Positions 33,455 through 64,000 of a DNA stretch of 64,000 bases are shown piece by piece; position 1 is the stretch's first letter, and each line of letters starts with the position of its first letter. Location of the stretch: contig NC_073352.2 in the NCBI RefSeq assembly GCF_027580225.2, forward strand, positions 32,096,501 to 32,160,500, given 5' to 3'. The position numbers and the translations under genes are program-made. Source of the DNA: Misgurnus anguillicaudatus (lineage: Eukaryota > Chordata > Actinopteri > Cypriniformes > Cobitidae). The notes under the pieces were generated by a model. That model was not told where the DNA came from. It worked only from the letters and a program-made list of their open reading frames with translations, and searched no databases.

Positions 33455-33704
33455 GGCCTCCCAGCTTGGTTTTAGCTGGTATTGCTGGTGTAGCACCCAC
33501 CAGCTTGACCAGCATTGCCAGGCTGGGAGGACCAACTTAAACCAAGCTGTATTTTCAGTAGGGAATTAGGAATTTTACAGCGAATTTTTACCTTTTATTC
33601 TATATACTCGAAAAGGACTAAGGTTTTTGCCCCAACGTGACTTTGATATTATTTATAAAATATATAATATTAATATAATTGGTCATTGTTTGCCTGCCCA
33701 CCCT

Positions 33705-33945
33705 ACTGTTTTAGCTGGTCTCGCAGGTTGGTTTTAGCTAGTTTTGCTGGTGTAGCAAGCTGGTCTAGCTGTGTTTTGGTCACTTTTAAAGATGGTCTAG
33801 CTAGACTTAGCTGGTCAGGCTGGGAGACCAGCTGACTCACCAGCTTGACCAGCTTTGCCAGGCTGGGAGAACCAGCTTAAACCAGCTACTGCCACCTTAA
33901 ACCAGCTAAAACCAGCTACCAGCTTATGCTGGTCATATGATAAAC
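33705..33945. mobile_element. CAGCTGGT-rich repeat element, further copy
   Basis: Contains CAAGCTGGTCTAGCTGTGTT, TTGGTCACTTTTAAAGATGG and CCAGCTACTGCCACCTTA, shared with 32032-32250. Confidence 0.75.
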
Positions 33946-34630
33946 TCAAAACGCACAGACATTTATGGTCATCATCATTGCCCAGATTCTACATCACCAG
34001 AGCGTCACTACGAGAAGCACAACAACAACTGTCTACAACACAATACAATACAATTATACAATACAATACAAACCGTACTTGCATTAGCCTGATATATTAT
34101 TAAATATATTCTTCATTTTTAATAATGTAACTCGTACAGGCACCCTCATTTAATTTAATTTAACTAGATCTAGACTAGGATTATAAGGAACACCAATAAA
34201 ACCAACAATAACAAAGAATAATAGAATTAGAAATTCTTGTATATATTTTAACTTCTGTCGCTTATACAAATAAACAAGTAGACTACTACATAAGTCAAAC
34301 AGGTCAATAAACTTACAAACTTAATAACTTAAGAAAATGTCCTTGCTAGATTATTTGTCATCTCTAAAGTTTCTCTGAGCTCACTTTGATGAACTCACCA
34401 GTCTTTAAAAACATAAAATAACTTTCGCACCTTTATCCACTTGGACTTTGATGGACCTTTATAGGAACTTGATGTTGACCGTCTCATCTTCCTCGGTGTG
34501 CAGCATTACAGCGCAATGTGAAGGGCAGAGCCTCGGCTGAGATACCAGGCTGGACGACAGAAGAGAACCATTGTTTCATTGTTCTCTGTAGTACCAGGGA
34601 GAGAGTGAGTTATTGTGTGTGTATTTGTGT

Positions 34631-34686
<56 letters not shown>

Positions 34687-35575
34687 TGGGGGTAGAAAGA
34701 GAGATTGTGAGAAAGAAAAAGTTTGCTGTAAACATCTCAAAATTGTCTATGCAGTGATTTCTTTGACCACTAGAGGGAGTTCAAATACAGGCGATACAGA
34801 ATGACCCTCTCCCAGCAAATACTTTGTAGGCTATTACATAACACAGATACTATATATTCAATATTATATATTATAGGAAAGGATAATATGAATTTCTTAA
34901 AATTAAGCTTCATTAAGACATGAATAATTTTATGAACTCATTATACATTTTATTGAAAGGTCTTACAGCATAAAAGAAAAATACATTTTGTATCCATTTT
35001 GTTACTCCATACGCCATAAGTTATTCTTATCTCCCACTACGTGCTTGGTACTGTAAATACAAGGGTCGACTTGGATTCACTCCACGACTTTATCTCTTAC
35101 AGTTAACAGGAACATTCTGTACAGTATGGTCTCCTATTTTATGTTTTAATGTACACTCAGCTGTTTAGTTATTGTATTAAAAACCACAAACCCTGAATAA
35201 CAGCCCTGGGAGTTTATTATGAAGTTATTTTTTTACAGTCACTCAAAAGAGATGTTGTAATCATCACAAGACCTGTAGGAGGGTATTTTTGCATTGCTTA
35301 TAAAAAAAAATGTATTACTTGGGTTAAAGGCTTAATACTCCTTAAACACCGTGACCTGAACTTTCCCCTTAAATCTGATGAAACAGCAGCATTGACATAT
35401 CTTTATTCAGCATTTCTTTAGTTTGTTTGGTTGTTTACTGGTGCAAACTCAGTTAGCATTAAATTGTTCCTTGTTCCTCCTTTGGAGGCAGGTACCCTCC
35501 GCCCCCCCACCCGCAGGTACGTGAGCTCATAGCTGAAGAATTTTATTCAGTTATATGGGAAATAACACTCTATGG
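33946..35575. other. Intergenic stretch between the divergent genes
   Basis: AT-rich, no coding exon recognised on either strand. It contains a (GA)n microsatellite at 34634-34677 and nothing else that I can support. Confidence 0.5.
34634..34677. repeat. (GA)n microsatellite
   Basis: About 22 GA units, with further interrupted GA-rich sequence to about 34720. Confidence 0.9.
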
Positions 35576-35871
35576 CAGTGGTTCTTAAACTTTTTCCGCG
35601 TACGGCCCCCTTGTGTACAGTGCATTCCTTCGCGGCCCCCCAAAAGAAAATTTATGACAAAAACTGTTCTAAAATTTAACATTTTAATTAAATAAAACAT
35701 ATTAAGTTATACAAAGTAGTGCTGTTGGTTAGTATCCTTATTTTTTTTAGGTTTCATTACACAGAATTCATGAAAAATGAATGTATTTTGTAAAATGTCA
35801 TAAAACTGGGGCCCCCCTGGCACCATCTCGCGGCCCCCTGGGGGCCCCGGACCCCAGTTTGAGAACCACTG
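35576..35871. mobile_element. 296-bp hAT element, copy 1
   Basis: Ends CAGTGGTTCTTAAACT and AGTTTGAGAACCACTG are inverted repeats; interior has TGCATTCCTTCGCGGCCCCC and GCACCATCTCGCGGCCCCC. Same length as the copy at 47617-47912. The flanks are no longer a recognisable duplication. Confidence 0.88.
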
Positions 35872-37325
35872 CTCAATCTCTCTGTCAACCTTGGACACTT
35901 AAAATTAAATTTGTTCACTTTTTTATCAAATTGTCCCAGTCTTTCCAATTTCTAATTTAATGATGCAAATGTTCCCAGAATTTATAAATAAAGTTTTACA
36001 TTATTTCATCATCCTTCACTGTCTTTACTAAACCTGTCAGAAACATTACTTGACTTCCTGTGTTAAATAAACTGACCGCGGTCAACTGTATGCGATAACA
36101 GCTGGAGATGGGCAACAAATATCGGTTGACCTTTCCTCTAGATAATGATCTCACAGGCCGTTTACTTGAGGTCATTCACACCTTTCTATTACTTCAGTCT
36201 TCCAGATCATTCTGAGTATAATAAATTGTATGAACTAAGCGTACGTTGCTTTCTCATAGTTGTCAACTTCAGTATTTTCTGAATAAAAATATGTGTCCTG
36301 CTAGTATGATGAAATAATAATACTGTCCTGTTTAATAACAGGAACACCTCTGGATCTTGTGATAGTATCAGTAAATACATTACAGATATATTTGGATGTC
36401 TAACTTTGCAGTGTCCTTGAAATGAACATGACTCATTATTTGTGTCCAGAGCCGTGGACCAGGATTGTCCAAAATTTCACTTGATTTCAAGTGTCTGCAT
36501 TGCAACATTACTGGCACACACAAACAGCAAGAGCTGTAACTAAACCATGACAGTACTTAGATTATATCTGATAGCTTGAGATTACACATTTATATTGTAC
36601 TTTACTAAACAATTTCTTAACTGCTCCCAAAACGAACTTTCAAACAATTTACCCTTTGTGAATTCCCAATGGCTGCTTTAGTTATATTGAATACGTTTAG
36701 GGACATTGTGTACTCATGGGAAGATTTCTCAATTGAGAGATATTGGCAGGTTTGGTGGCTTTGCTGTATTTTTGCAACAATGAATTAGTAACAATGAATC
36801 AATGAATCTCTAAGAGAATTAAAGATGCATTCATGCATTCATTGGCCAGCTAACAAATAAAAGACAAACGCTGACCTGTAGCTCAAATAAATATTTATTT
36901 TGTCCTTTTCACAAACAATACACTGTTAAATAAAGATAAAAATATGTGCAGCAGCTGTCACTGGGGCAGTACCCCTTTAAAACGTCCTAATATGTACCAT
37001 TAGATACAGATATGTTCACATTTGGTACCGATATGTACCTTTGGGATACCATTATGTATTTTGAGGTCCTAATAAGCTCACTTTGGTAACAATGTGTACT
37101 TTAAAGATGAACTCTTTAGGTATAAAGGTATACTTTCTGAAAGGGTACAGCCCTAGCGTAAATATTTTGACCTTTTCTTCTATTGACAGTGTATGATTCT
37201 GATATTATTATAACACTTGAATACTTTATTTTTTTCTCCACATTTTAGAATAATAATAAACTCATAATAACTGTAGAATAACTATAAAAAATATAAAATA
37301 TAAAAAATTATAAACATTATACCTA

Positions 37326-37445
37326 CCTAGATAGATATATATATAGATATATATATATATAGATATATATATATATATATATATAGATATATATATATAT
37401 ATAGATATATATTTATAGATATATATAGATATATATATAGATATA
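37326..37445. repeat. (TATAGA)/(TA) microsatellite
   Basis: Runs of TATATATAGA repeated with variable TA lengths. Confidence 0.9.
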
Positions 37446-37798
37446 ATTGTTAAATAAATCTTTGGTGTAGGTGAAGTTCTAGCTTAAATGATCATATAGA
37501 TAATTTATTATTGCATATTACACCTTGTAGGTGTGAGCAAAAATTTGCCATTTTCGGGTGTGTCCTTTAAAATGCAAATGAGCTGATCTCTGCACTAAAT
37601 GGCATGGTTGGATAATAAAGATTAAGGGGCGGTATAATCCCCTTCTGACATCACAAGGGGAGCCATTTCATTTCATTGACCTATTTTTGCACATGCAGAG
37701 AATTATTTGCCAAAACTAAGTTACTGTGTTGATCTTTTTGCACCAGCTATCACTTTGGCAGTACCCCTTTAAAAAGGTCCTAATATGTACCATTAGAT

Positions 37799-38096
37799 CA
37801 GTGTTTCTCAAAGTGTAGGGCGGGCCCCACTGGTGGGGAATAGGAACATTACAAGTGGGGCGTGAAAAATGGGAGAAAATCTATTAATTTAATTATTTAT
37901 TGACCATACACTCAAAACGGCACATTTAAACATAAACCTAGCTTAAAACTTAAATAAATCAGACTGTAGAAAATGTCACGTGGTAACTTAAAGCCTAGCT
38001 GATTACGATTTTGTTCGGGCGATTGGGACAGGTGGGGCTTGGAACTCTTCCCTACCTCCAAAGTGGGGAATGGCAGAAAAAGTTTGAGAAACACTG
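37799..38096. mobile_element. hAT element, 8-bp target duplication CATTAGAT
   Basis: Ends CAGTGTTTCTCAAAGTGTAG and AAGTTTGAGAAACACTG; exact duplications CATTAGAT at 37791-37798 and 38097-38104. The uninterrupted target is present in unit 1 near 37005. 298 bp. Confidence 0.92.
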
Positions 38097-38359
38097 CATT
38101 AGATACAGATATGTTCACATTTGGTACCAATATGTACCTTTGGGATACCATTATGTATTTTGATGTCCTAATAAGCTCACTTTGGTAACAATGTGTACTT
38201 TAAATATGAACTCTTTAGGTATAAAGGTATACTTTCTGAAAGGGTACAGCCCTAGCGTAAATATTTTTACTTTTTCTTCTATTGACAGTGTATGATTCTG
38301 ATATTATTATAACATTTGAAGACTTTAATATTTCTCCACATGTATATATAATTATTATT

Positions 38360-38640
38360 TTCAGCTTATACCACGGGTCTGTTGAATGCTGCATTCTGAT
38401 TGGCTGAGAAATGTTTAATGGGTGTTGATTATTTTTCTGTAAACCGCACACCTAACATTTCAAATATCTTTAAAATAGACACCAGAGCAATGTTTTTGGT
38501 AACGTCGTATAAGATGAATAATTGACTCTGGTCCTTTGAATTATTAAAAAATAATTCCGCTCCGCTTTGCGTCGTGCCGCATTACCACCTTGGGTGCATT
38601 ATTTTCTTGTAATTCAATGGCCCGTCGTCAATTATTCCTT
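38360..38640. repeat. Dispersed repeat with TACCACGGGTCTGTTGAATG
   Basis: TACCACGGGTCTGTTGAATG then GCATTCTGATTGGCTGAGAA; an inverse fragment lies at 61497-61587. Limits approximate. Confidence 0.6.
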
Positions 38641-39401
38641 ACATATTACACTTTGTAGGTGTGAGCAAAAATGTGCCATTTTTGGGTGTGTCCTTTAAAA
38701 TGAGCTGATCTCTGCACTAATGGCGTGGTTGGATAATAAAGATTAAGGAGCGGTATAATCCCCTTCTGACATCACAAGGGGAGCCATTTCATTTTATTGA
38801 CCTATTTTTTCACATGCTTGCAGAGGGTTTACCAAAACTAAGTTACTGGGTTGATCTTTTGCACATTTTCTAGGTTGATAGAAGCACCAGGGACCCAAAT
38901 ATAGCACTGGAAAAAGTCAGATTTTCATGATATGTCCCCTTTATAGTAGTCACCCTTTGACTAGTATTTTCAGAAATGTTTCCCAGACATTTTCTAATTT
39001 ATCTTTTTGAGGTATTTTATAACAGTGAACAATATGATTCAATGTGATTTATTATTCGATCCAAGTCATCCACTTAAAAACTCTTTGTAAAATAAAATTT
39101 GAGTTTTGTAATGAAGGAAAAAGTCTTTGCTCAAAGTCTTTTTGTCTACGAAACTCAATTCAAACATGTACACTTTCAGATCAATCTTTCAACAGCACTG
39201 CATATTGTACTTAAAACCAAAGCCTAAGGGCATGATGGGAATGTATGTGCTGAGGTGTAAAGGATCTAATATCAAATATGTGTGTATCTGATGTAACAAA
39301 AGTGCATAATAACAAATCAAATAAATAAAGTTTTACCCCGTCGTTGTTTTCATTGCATTGATTTGCCCACAGTTGTTTGTTGTTACGTTGTTTTGGGTAA
39401 G

Positions 39402-39503
39402 CACGTGTTCATTCAGTAAAACCTTCAGCACACATCTTCGTGACCGACAGTAACCTTTGCGTTCAAAGCGGATGCAGACTGACTGCGTGCCTGCGCTATA
39501 AAA
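39402..39503 (+). promoter_or_regulatory. abca1: abca1 core promoter: E-box, LXR response element, TATA box
   Basis: CACGTG E-box at 39402-39407. TGACCGACAGTAACCT at 39441-39456, which on the other strand is the direct repeat AGGTTA-CTGT-CGGTCA, a DR4 site; from memory the human ABCA1 LXR element differs by one base. A TATAAAA box is at 39497-39503. Order and orientation match the mammalian promoter, where LXR/RXR and USF-type factors drive sterol-responsive transcription. The bases after the DR4 site (TTTGCG) are also like human. An inverted CTTTG-CGTT-CAAAG sits at 39455-39468. Confidence 0.85.
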
Positions 39504-39527
39504 CCACTTAAAAACCTTCAGATGCGC

Positions 39528-39633
39528 CTTCATGCCGGAGAGACCGCCGCGTCAAACCCACACGAGAGGATTATAGCAGGTTTATAACAGGATTACGACG
39601 AATGTCCATCAGAAATTCACTAGCGTTGTCTGG
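39528..39633 (+). other. abca1: abca1 exon 1, non-coding (5' UTR)
   Basis: Start inferred about 30 bp after the TATA box; the end is set by the strong donor TGG|GTAAGT at 39634. Mammalian ABCA1 also begins with a non-coding exon. Start coordinate approximate. Confidence 0.65.
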
Positions 39634-40199
39634 GTAAGTTACATATATGTTTAATTTTCATAAAACAATATTTATGTTATGTTTCATATACGGATGACAA
39701 AATAGCCTTACATTGTATGTTAGCCCAAGTGATACCGACACTGTAGATTTATTGAGTATTTATGAAGAGAAACTCTGAATAAAAAAAGTGTACAGTCCGA
39801 CGCGCGTGCATAACATAACAGTGCTCCTTCGACGAAAAAATAACAACTGCCGTATACTACAAAAATAAACACTGACATTTTTTCATAAAGAAAAGATGAA
39901 TAAGAGCCAAAGTAAACATGTGGCTCGTTATCGGAGGATAAAGACCAGAAATGCTCCTGTAAGTACAGTAGAACAATGACACAGTCAGACAAAGCTTCAG
40001 TTCTTATTCACCAAGAGCTTTACCACCTGCGACTGTAATGTTCAAAGAAATAAAAACTGAGAAAGTCAAGTGTAGTACAGACTGAAGGATCCTGTAGCAT
40101 TTCACTGGGATTGTAGCTGAACTTGCACTTCTGTAATAAATCATGATAAGAAGAATTATCTATGACGTTTGTGTTTGGCACGGGGGACTTTCTGTGCTA

Positions 40200-41150
40200 C
40201 ACTCTCAGAAAAAAAGGGTACAAAGTTGTCACTGGGGTGCTAACTTTTGAAGAGGTCCTATCATTTTGGTACATATATGTACCTTTAAAGAGAACCTATT
40301 GTCCAATTCACAATTTTACATTTCCATCGGTTTGTAACTGTGTATTAAATGTTAACGATATGCAAAAGGTACAAATCACAAAGTAAACGATGACGCGAGT
40401 TATTGTCTCTTTTCTTGGACTATTTGTAGGCAAAAGTTTACTTCCTGGGATTGGTGATGAACACAAGACCGATATTATTAAAATTTATCCCATAAGTTAA
40501 CTCCTGTTAGCATTGCATTGTCAGCGAATCTTTCAAACATGGTAAGGAACGTCATATTTCCTTCGGTTTAGGGTTAGATTTGGTGCTTGTGTCACTTTAA
40601 GTATTTGTCACTTTAAGTATTGGTTTATAAAAAAAAAAGATACAATACTTATTCTTTTATATTTTCTAAACTTTAACCAATTGTCACCTGGCGTTGGGGT
40701 TAGAGTTTGTTTAGGTAAGGATGTCATTTTATGTAAATCTAACCCTAAACCGAAGCGACAATGGTAAGAAATTAGGACAAAAAAGTTGAGTAACCAATAC
40801 GTGACAGTGACACAAACAGAAAGCGTGACATGCTCACGCTCAAACGCGGCAAAGCGTGACATTTTCACGCTGGTCCATACGTGAAATAGTCACGTAATTT
40901 CGTGACACTGGGTTGGGAAAATAATGTGTTTTTTGAACCATAAACCACGCAAACACATTGTATTATACCAAATACACAAAATAACGTTGTTGGTTTTTTT
41001 TTTTCAATGAAATAGGCGCCCTTTAAGGTGCCAGTGTGTACCTTAGAGGTACCAATATGCACATTTTAGGAACAAAAGTGTACTTTTTTAAAAGGTACCG
41101 CCCCAGTGACACCTTTTGTATCTTCTTGTACATTTTATCTGAGAAGGTAG
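40200..41150. mobile_element. GGTACC-rich MITE with an internal insertion (abca1 intron 1)
   Basis: Left end CTCTCAGAAAAAAAGGGTAC, right end with GTACATTTTATCTGAGAAG form imperfect inverted repeats; GTCACTGGGG and CCCCAGTGAC pair inside. About 40287-41020 looks like a separate insertion. The same family appears at 36950, 61062 and 61600. Confidence 0.65.
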
Positions 41151-41216
41151 TATCACACGTTTAACTTTATCGGTCCTATCAAAGTTTAAAATATCTTATT
41201 TTCATAAACAATCAGG

Positions 41217-41475
41217 TAGGCGTGGTCCGGTGACCGGTTTCAAGGTATACAGAGGTTTTAAACAGTCAAGGTTTCAACCACTAAAATATTATGTGATACC
41301 GTCTCCAAGGTATGAGCAGCTGTGTTTATACAACATTCATTAAATCATGTGAATGATTTGAAGTTTACATTTAATATACATTACGAATATTATATATTTT
41401 TTAAAAGCACCGTGAAACCGTGGTATTTTTGCTAAAGGTTATCATACCGCCAGAATCTTATACCGGCCCATGCCT
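41217..41475. mobile_element. hAT-like MITE
   Basis: TAGGCGTGGTCCGGTGACCGG at the left and ACCGGCCCATGCCTA at the right are inverted repeats. 259 bp; no clear target duplication. Confidence 0.65.
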
Positions 41476-42409
41476 AGTACCTACAACCAGGCAGGATGGC
41501 ATTGCAACTATTTGCATACGTAGAAAAATTTGTGTTAAAAACAGACAACTTAATAATTTTTCTCACTTACACAGTGGTGTTAATACTAATCTTAGAACAA
41601 CATTTAAAGGCTTTAGTGGTTTCTCTTTTTTTCAAAACTCAAGAGATTTATGAAGGTTTAGTTGGACATGAATCAGCAGTCGATATACATTATAACAGAG
41701 CTGTAGTGTTGATAGCATAGCGCATGTAGTTTGGTTTCAATTTAAATTTGATAAGAAATGATTTGATTAGTCATTGCTTTGCAGATGTACGAAGGGACTC
41801 AAGGGAGACGCATATGAGATTACTAATCCTGACTCAAACATGCAATCCTAGATCAAAATTGTGATTTTTCTTTATCTTTAAGATGACTGTGCTTTTATTT
41901 CATTTCTAGCACATGAAAACAGTTAACCACAGACCTAAATCTGATCATTTCTGTTTTGGGTCAGCTGATTAAATCACAGTAACGCTCAATGGCAAATAAA
42001 CACTGAGAACAATAGAAGCAGCAGATGTAGATCACTCGTGGATGTCTGGGGCTCTTCGCATTTGAATGGCATCATTACCATAGAGCAAGGACATCCAGCG
42101 AATCTGTGCATTTTAAATGAACCTCTTTGATCAAACTAGAGTAAATCTACCTTCCCCAGAGACCCTAATGGCCTGTGAAATTCCTTGCTTGGCGATTCAC
42201 TGACATCACAAGGTCCCCAATTTCCAGGAATTCTGGGAAAGCTTAGATCTGCCTTACCTAAAACAGGGCAGGAAAGATGGAAAGTGGAGACGTGAGCGAG
42301 GAGCAGAGCGCCAGATAGGAGGCTGAACTTTGTCCTGGACTTTTGAGCTGCTCTGTTGGTGGCTGTTTGATGTCTTCATCGACCTGCTTCTCCTTGTGTG
42401 TCATAACAG

Positions 42410-63317
<20,908 letters not shown>

Positions 63318-63407
63318 GTAAACAAAGCTCTATTTTTTTATCCCCACTTTGTTCCTGTTGTCTGCTTAACCTATTCCCCGCCATTATCTCGTCAATTAAG
63401 AGAAAAC

Positions 63408-63611
63408 ACACTGAAAAAAATTATTCATTGAATTTAATCAATTTTTTAAGGTAAGTGGTTGCAATCAATTTATTTAAGCTACATTTAAACAAACGATTAG
63501 TAACGTAAAATAAAATATAAAACTTTTGTTTAAATGTAGCTTAAATAAATTTATTCCAACCACTTACTTTAAAAAAATTGATTAAATTCAACGAAAAAAA
63601 TTTTCAGTGCA
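63408..63611. mobile_element. Foldback MITE in abca1 intron 12
   Basis: Arms CACTGAAAAAAATTATTCAT, AATCAATTTTTTAAGGTAAG and AGCTACATTTAAACAAA are followed by their inverse (TTTGTTTAAATGTAGCT, CTTACTTTAAAAAAATTGATT, TTTTTTTCAGTG-like end). About 204 bp. Confidence 0.85.
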
Positions 63612-64000
63612 TTTGCCTGGAAAAAAAGATGGTGCTGCTACCCAATTTATAAAAAAACTGAAGCAAAAAACTATTTATTAATTTTACACTCTGTGTATGT
63701 TTTGATCATCGTTCTGAATCTGATCTCTAACAAAATTCCTTCACAAAAATGCAATTATTTCAGCTTTTGGCTCAAAGTTTTGTATTTTTAAAGAAAAATA
63801 CCCATATTTAAGAGTTTATAAACACTACAGAGAAAAAAATAAAGATGGGATAAAACGTTTATTTCCCATTTTGTTTGTTTGTTTATTGTTTGTTTGAAAG
63901 CAGAGGATCTGTTCTTTCATTTGATATATTTATGTGTCTATATATTTTTACAAGACAAATTTCCTGAAAGGCATTTTGTGAAACTTGTAAAAATCACAAA
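63612..64000 (+). other. abca1 intron 12, right edge of window
   Basis: AT-rich, no feature recognised. Confidence 0.4.

Larger units (their letters stand above)
36950..38945. repeat. Tandem duplication of a composite repeat block
   Basis: Unit 1 (36950-37735) and unit 2 (37741-38945) share, in the same order: a GGTACC-rich element (AATATGTACCATTAGATACA, CCCTAGCGTAAATATTTT), a GATTCTGATATTATTATAAC linker and a GGGGACAT-family MITE (CCCCTTCTGACATCACAAGG). Unit 1 has an expanded TATAGA repeat (about 37326-37445). Unit 2 has a hAT insertion (37799-38096) and an extra element at about 38360-38640. Confidence 0.8.

Noticed and set aside
33049..33535. Minus-strand frames of 70 and 116 codons
   Set aside because: They fall in the candidate solo LTR; no retroviral or transposon protein domain is visible.

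Overview
The window is a piece of a fish genome, most likely a cyprinid-like teleost. It is AT-rich, has long introns, and is full of small DNA transposons of kinds I know as abundant in zebrafish and carp. Two real protein-coding genes can be assembled exon by exon. They lie head to head (divergent), with about 8 kb between their starts. Almost every other open reading frame in the window is chance or transposon-derived.

Minus strand, 3868-31419: a complete slc44a1 gene (choline transporter-like protein 1, CTL1). It has 16 coding exons that join in frame to a 671-residue protein (human about 657). The last exon holds only seven codons and the stop. The intron after exon 7 uses a GC donor. 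Positions 1-3867 are probably 3' UTR and downstream flank.

Plus strand, about 39528 to beyond the right edge: the 5' part of abca1 (ATP-binding cassette A1, cholesterol/phospholipid exporter). A non-coding first exon is followed by eleven coding exons (42445-63317, 506 codons) covering the N-terminal membrane segment and much of the first extracellular domain; the rest lies outside. The promoter is recognisable: an E-box, a DR4 element almost identical to the human ABCA1 LXR response element, and a TATA box, in the same order as in mammals. ABCA1 and SLC44A1 are also close and divergent in human 9q31, so this is conserved synteny. The exon 9/exon 10 junction lacks a usable GT donor in the sequence as given.

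The rest is repeats. There are nine hAT-type elements with matching 8-bp target duplications (seven exact, two 7 of 8), several long foldback elements (some nested), a tRNA-derived SINE with target duplication, a candidate solo LTR, and a broken Tc1-family transposase with DD36E spacing. A 144-bp tandem array seems to have grown from one end of a foldback transposon, and a second AT-rich array has nearly the same period. A ~0.8-kb segment upstream of abca1 is duplicated in tandem, one copy carrying a hAT insertion. Long microsatellites occur at 25.6, 32.3, 37.3 and 49.6 kb. I found no rRNA genes, no functional tRNA gene, no CRISPR array and no operon-like gene system. No entirely new system is evident; the best leads are the splice anomalies, the conserved promoter and the transposon-derived tandem array.
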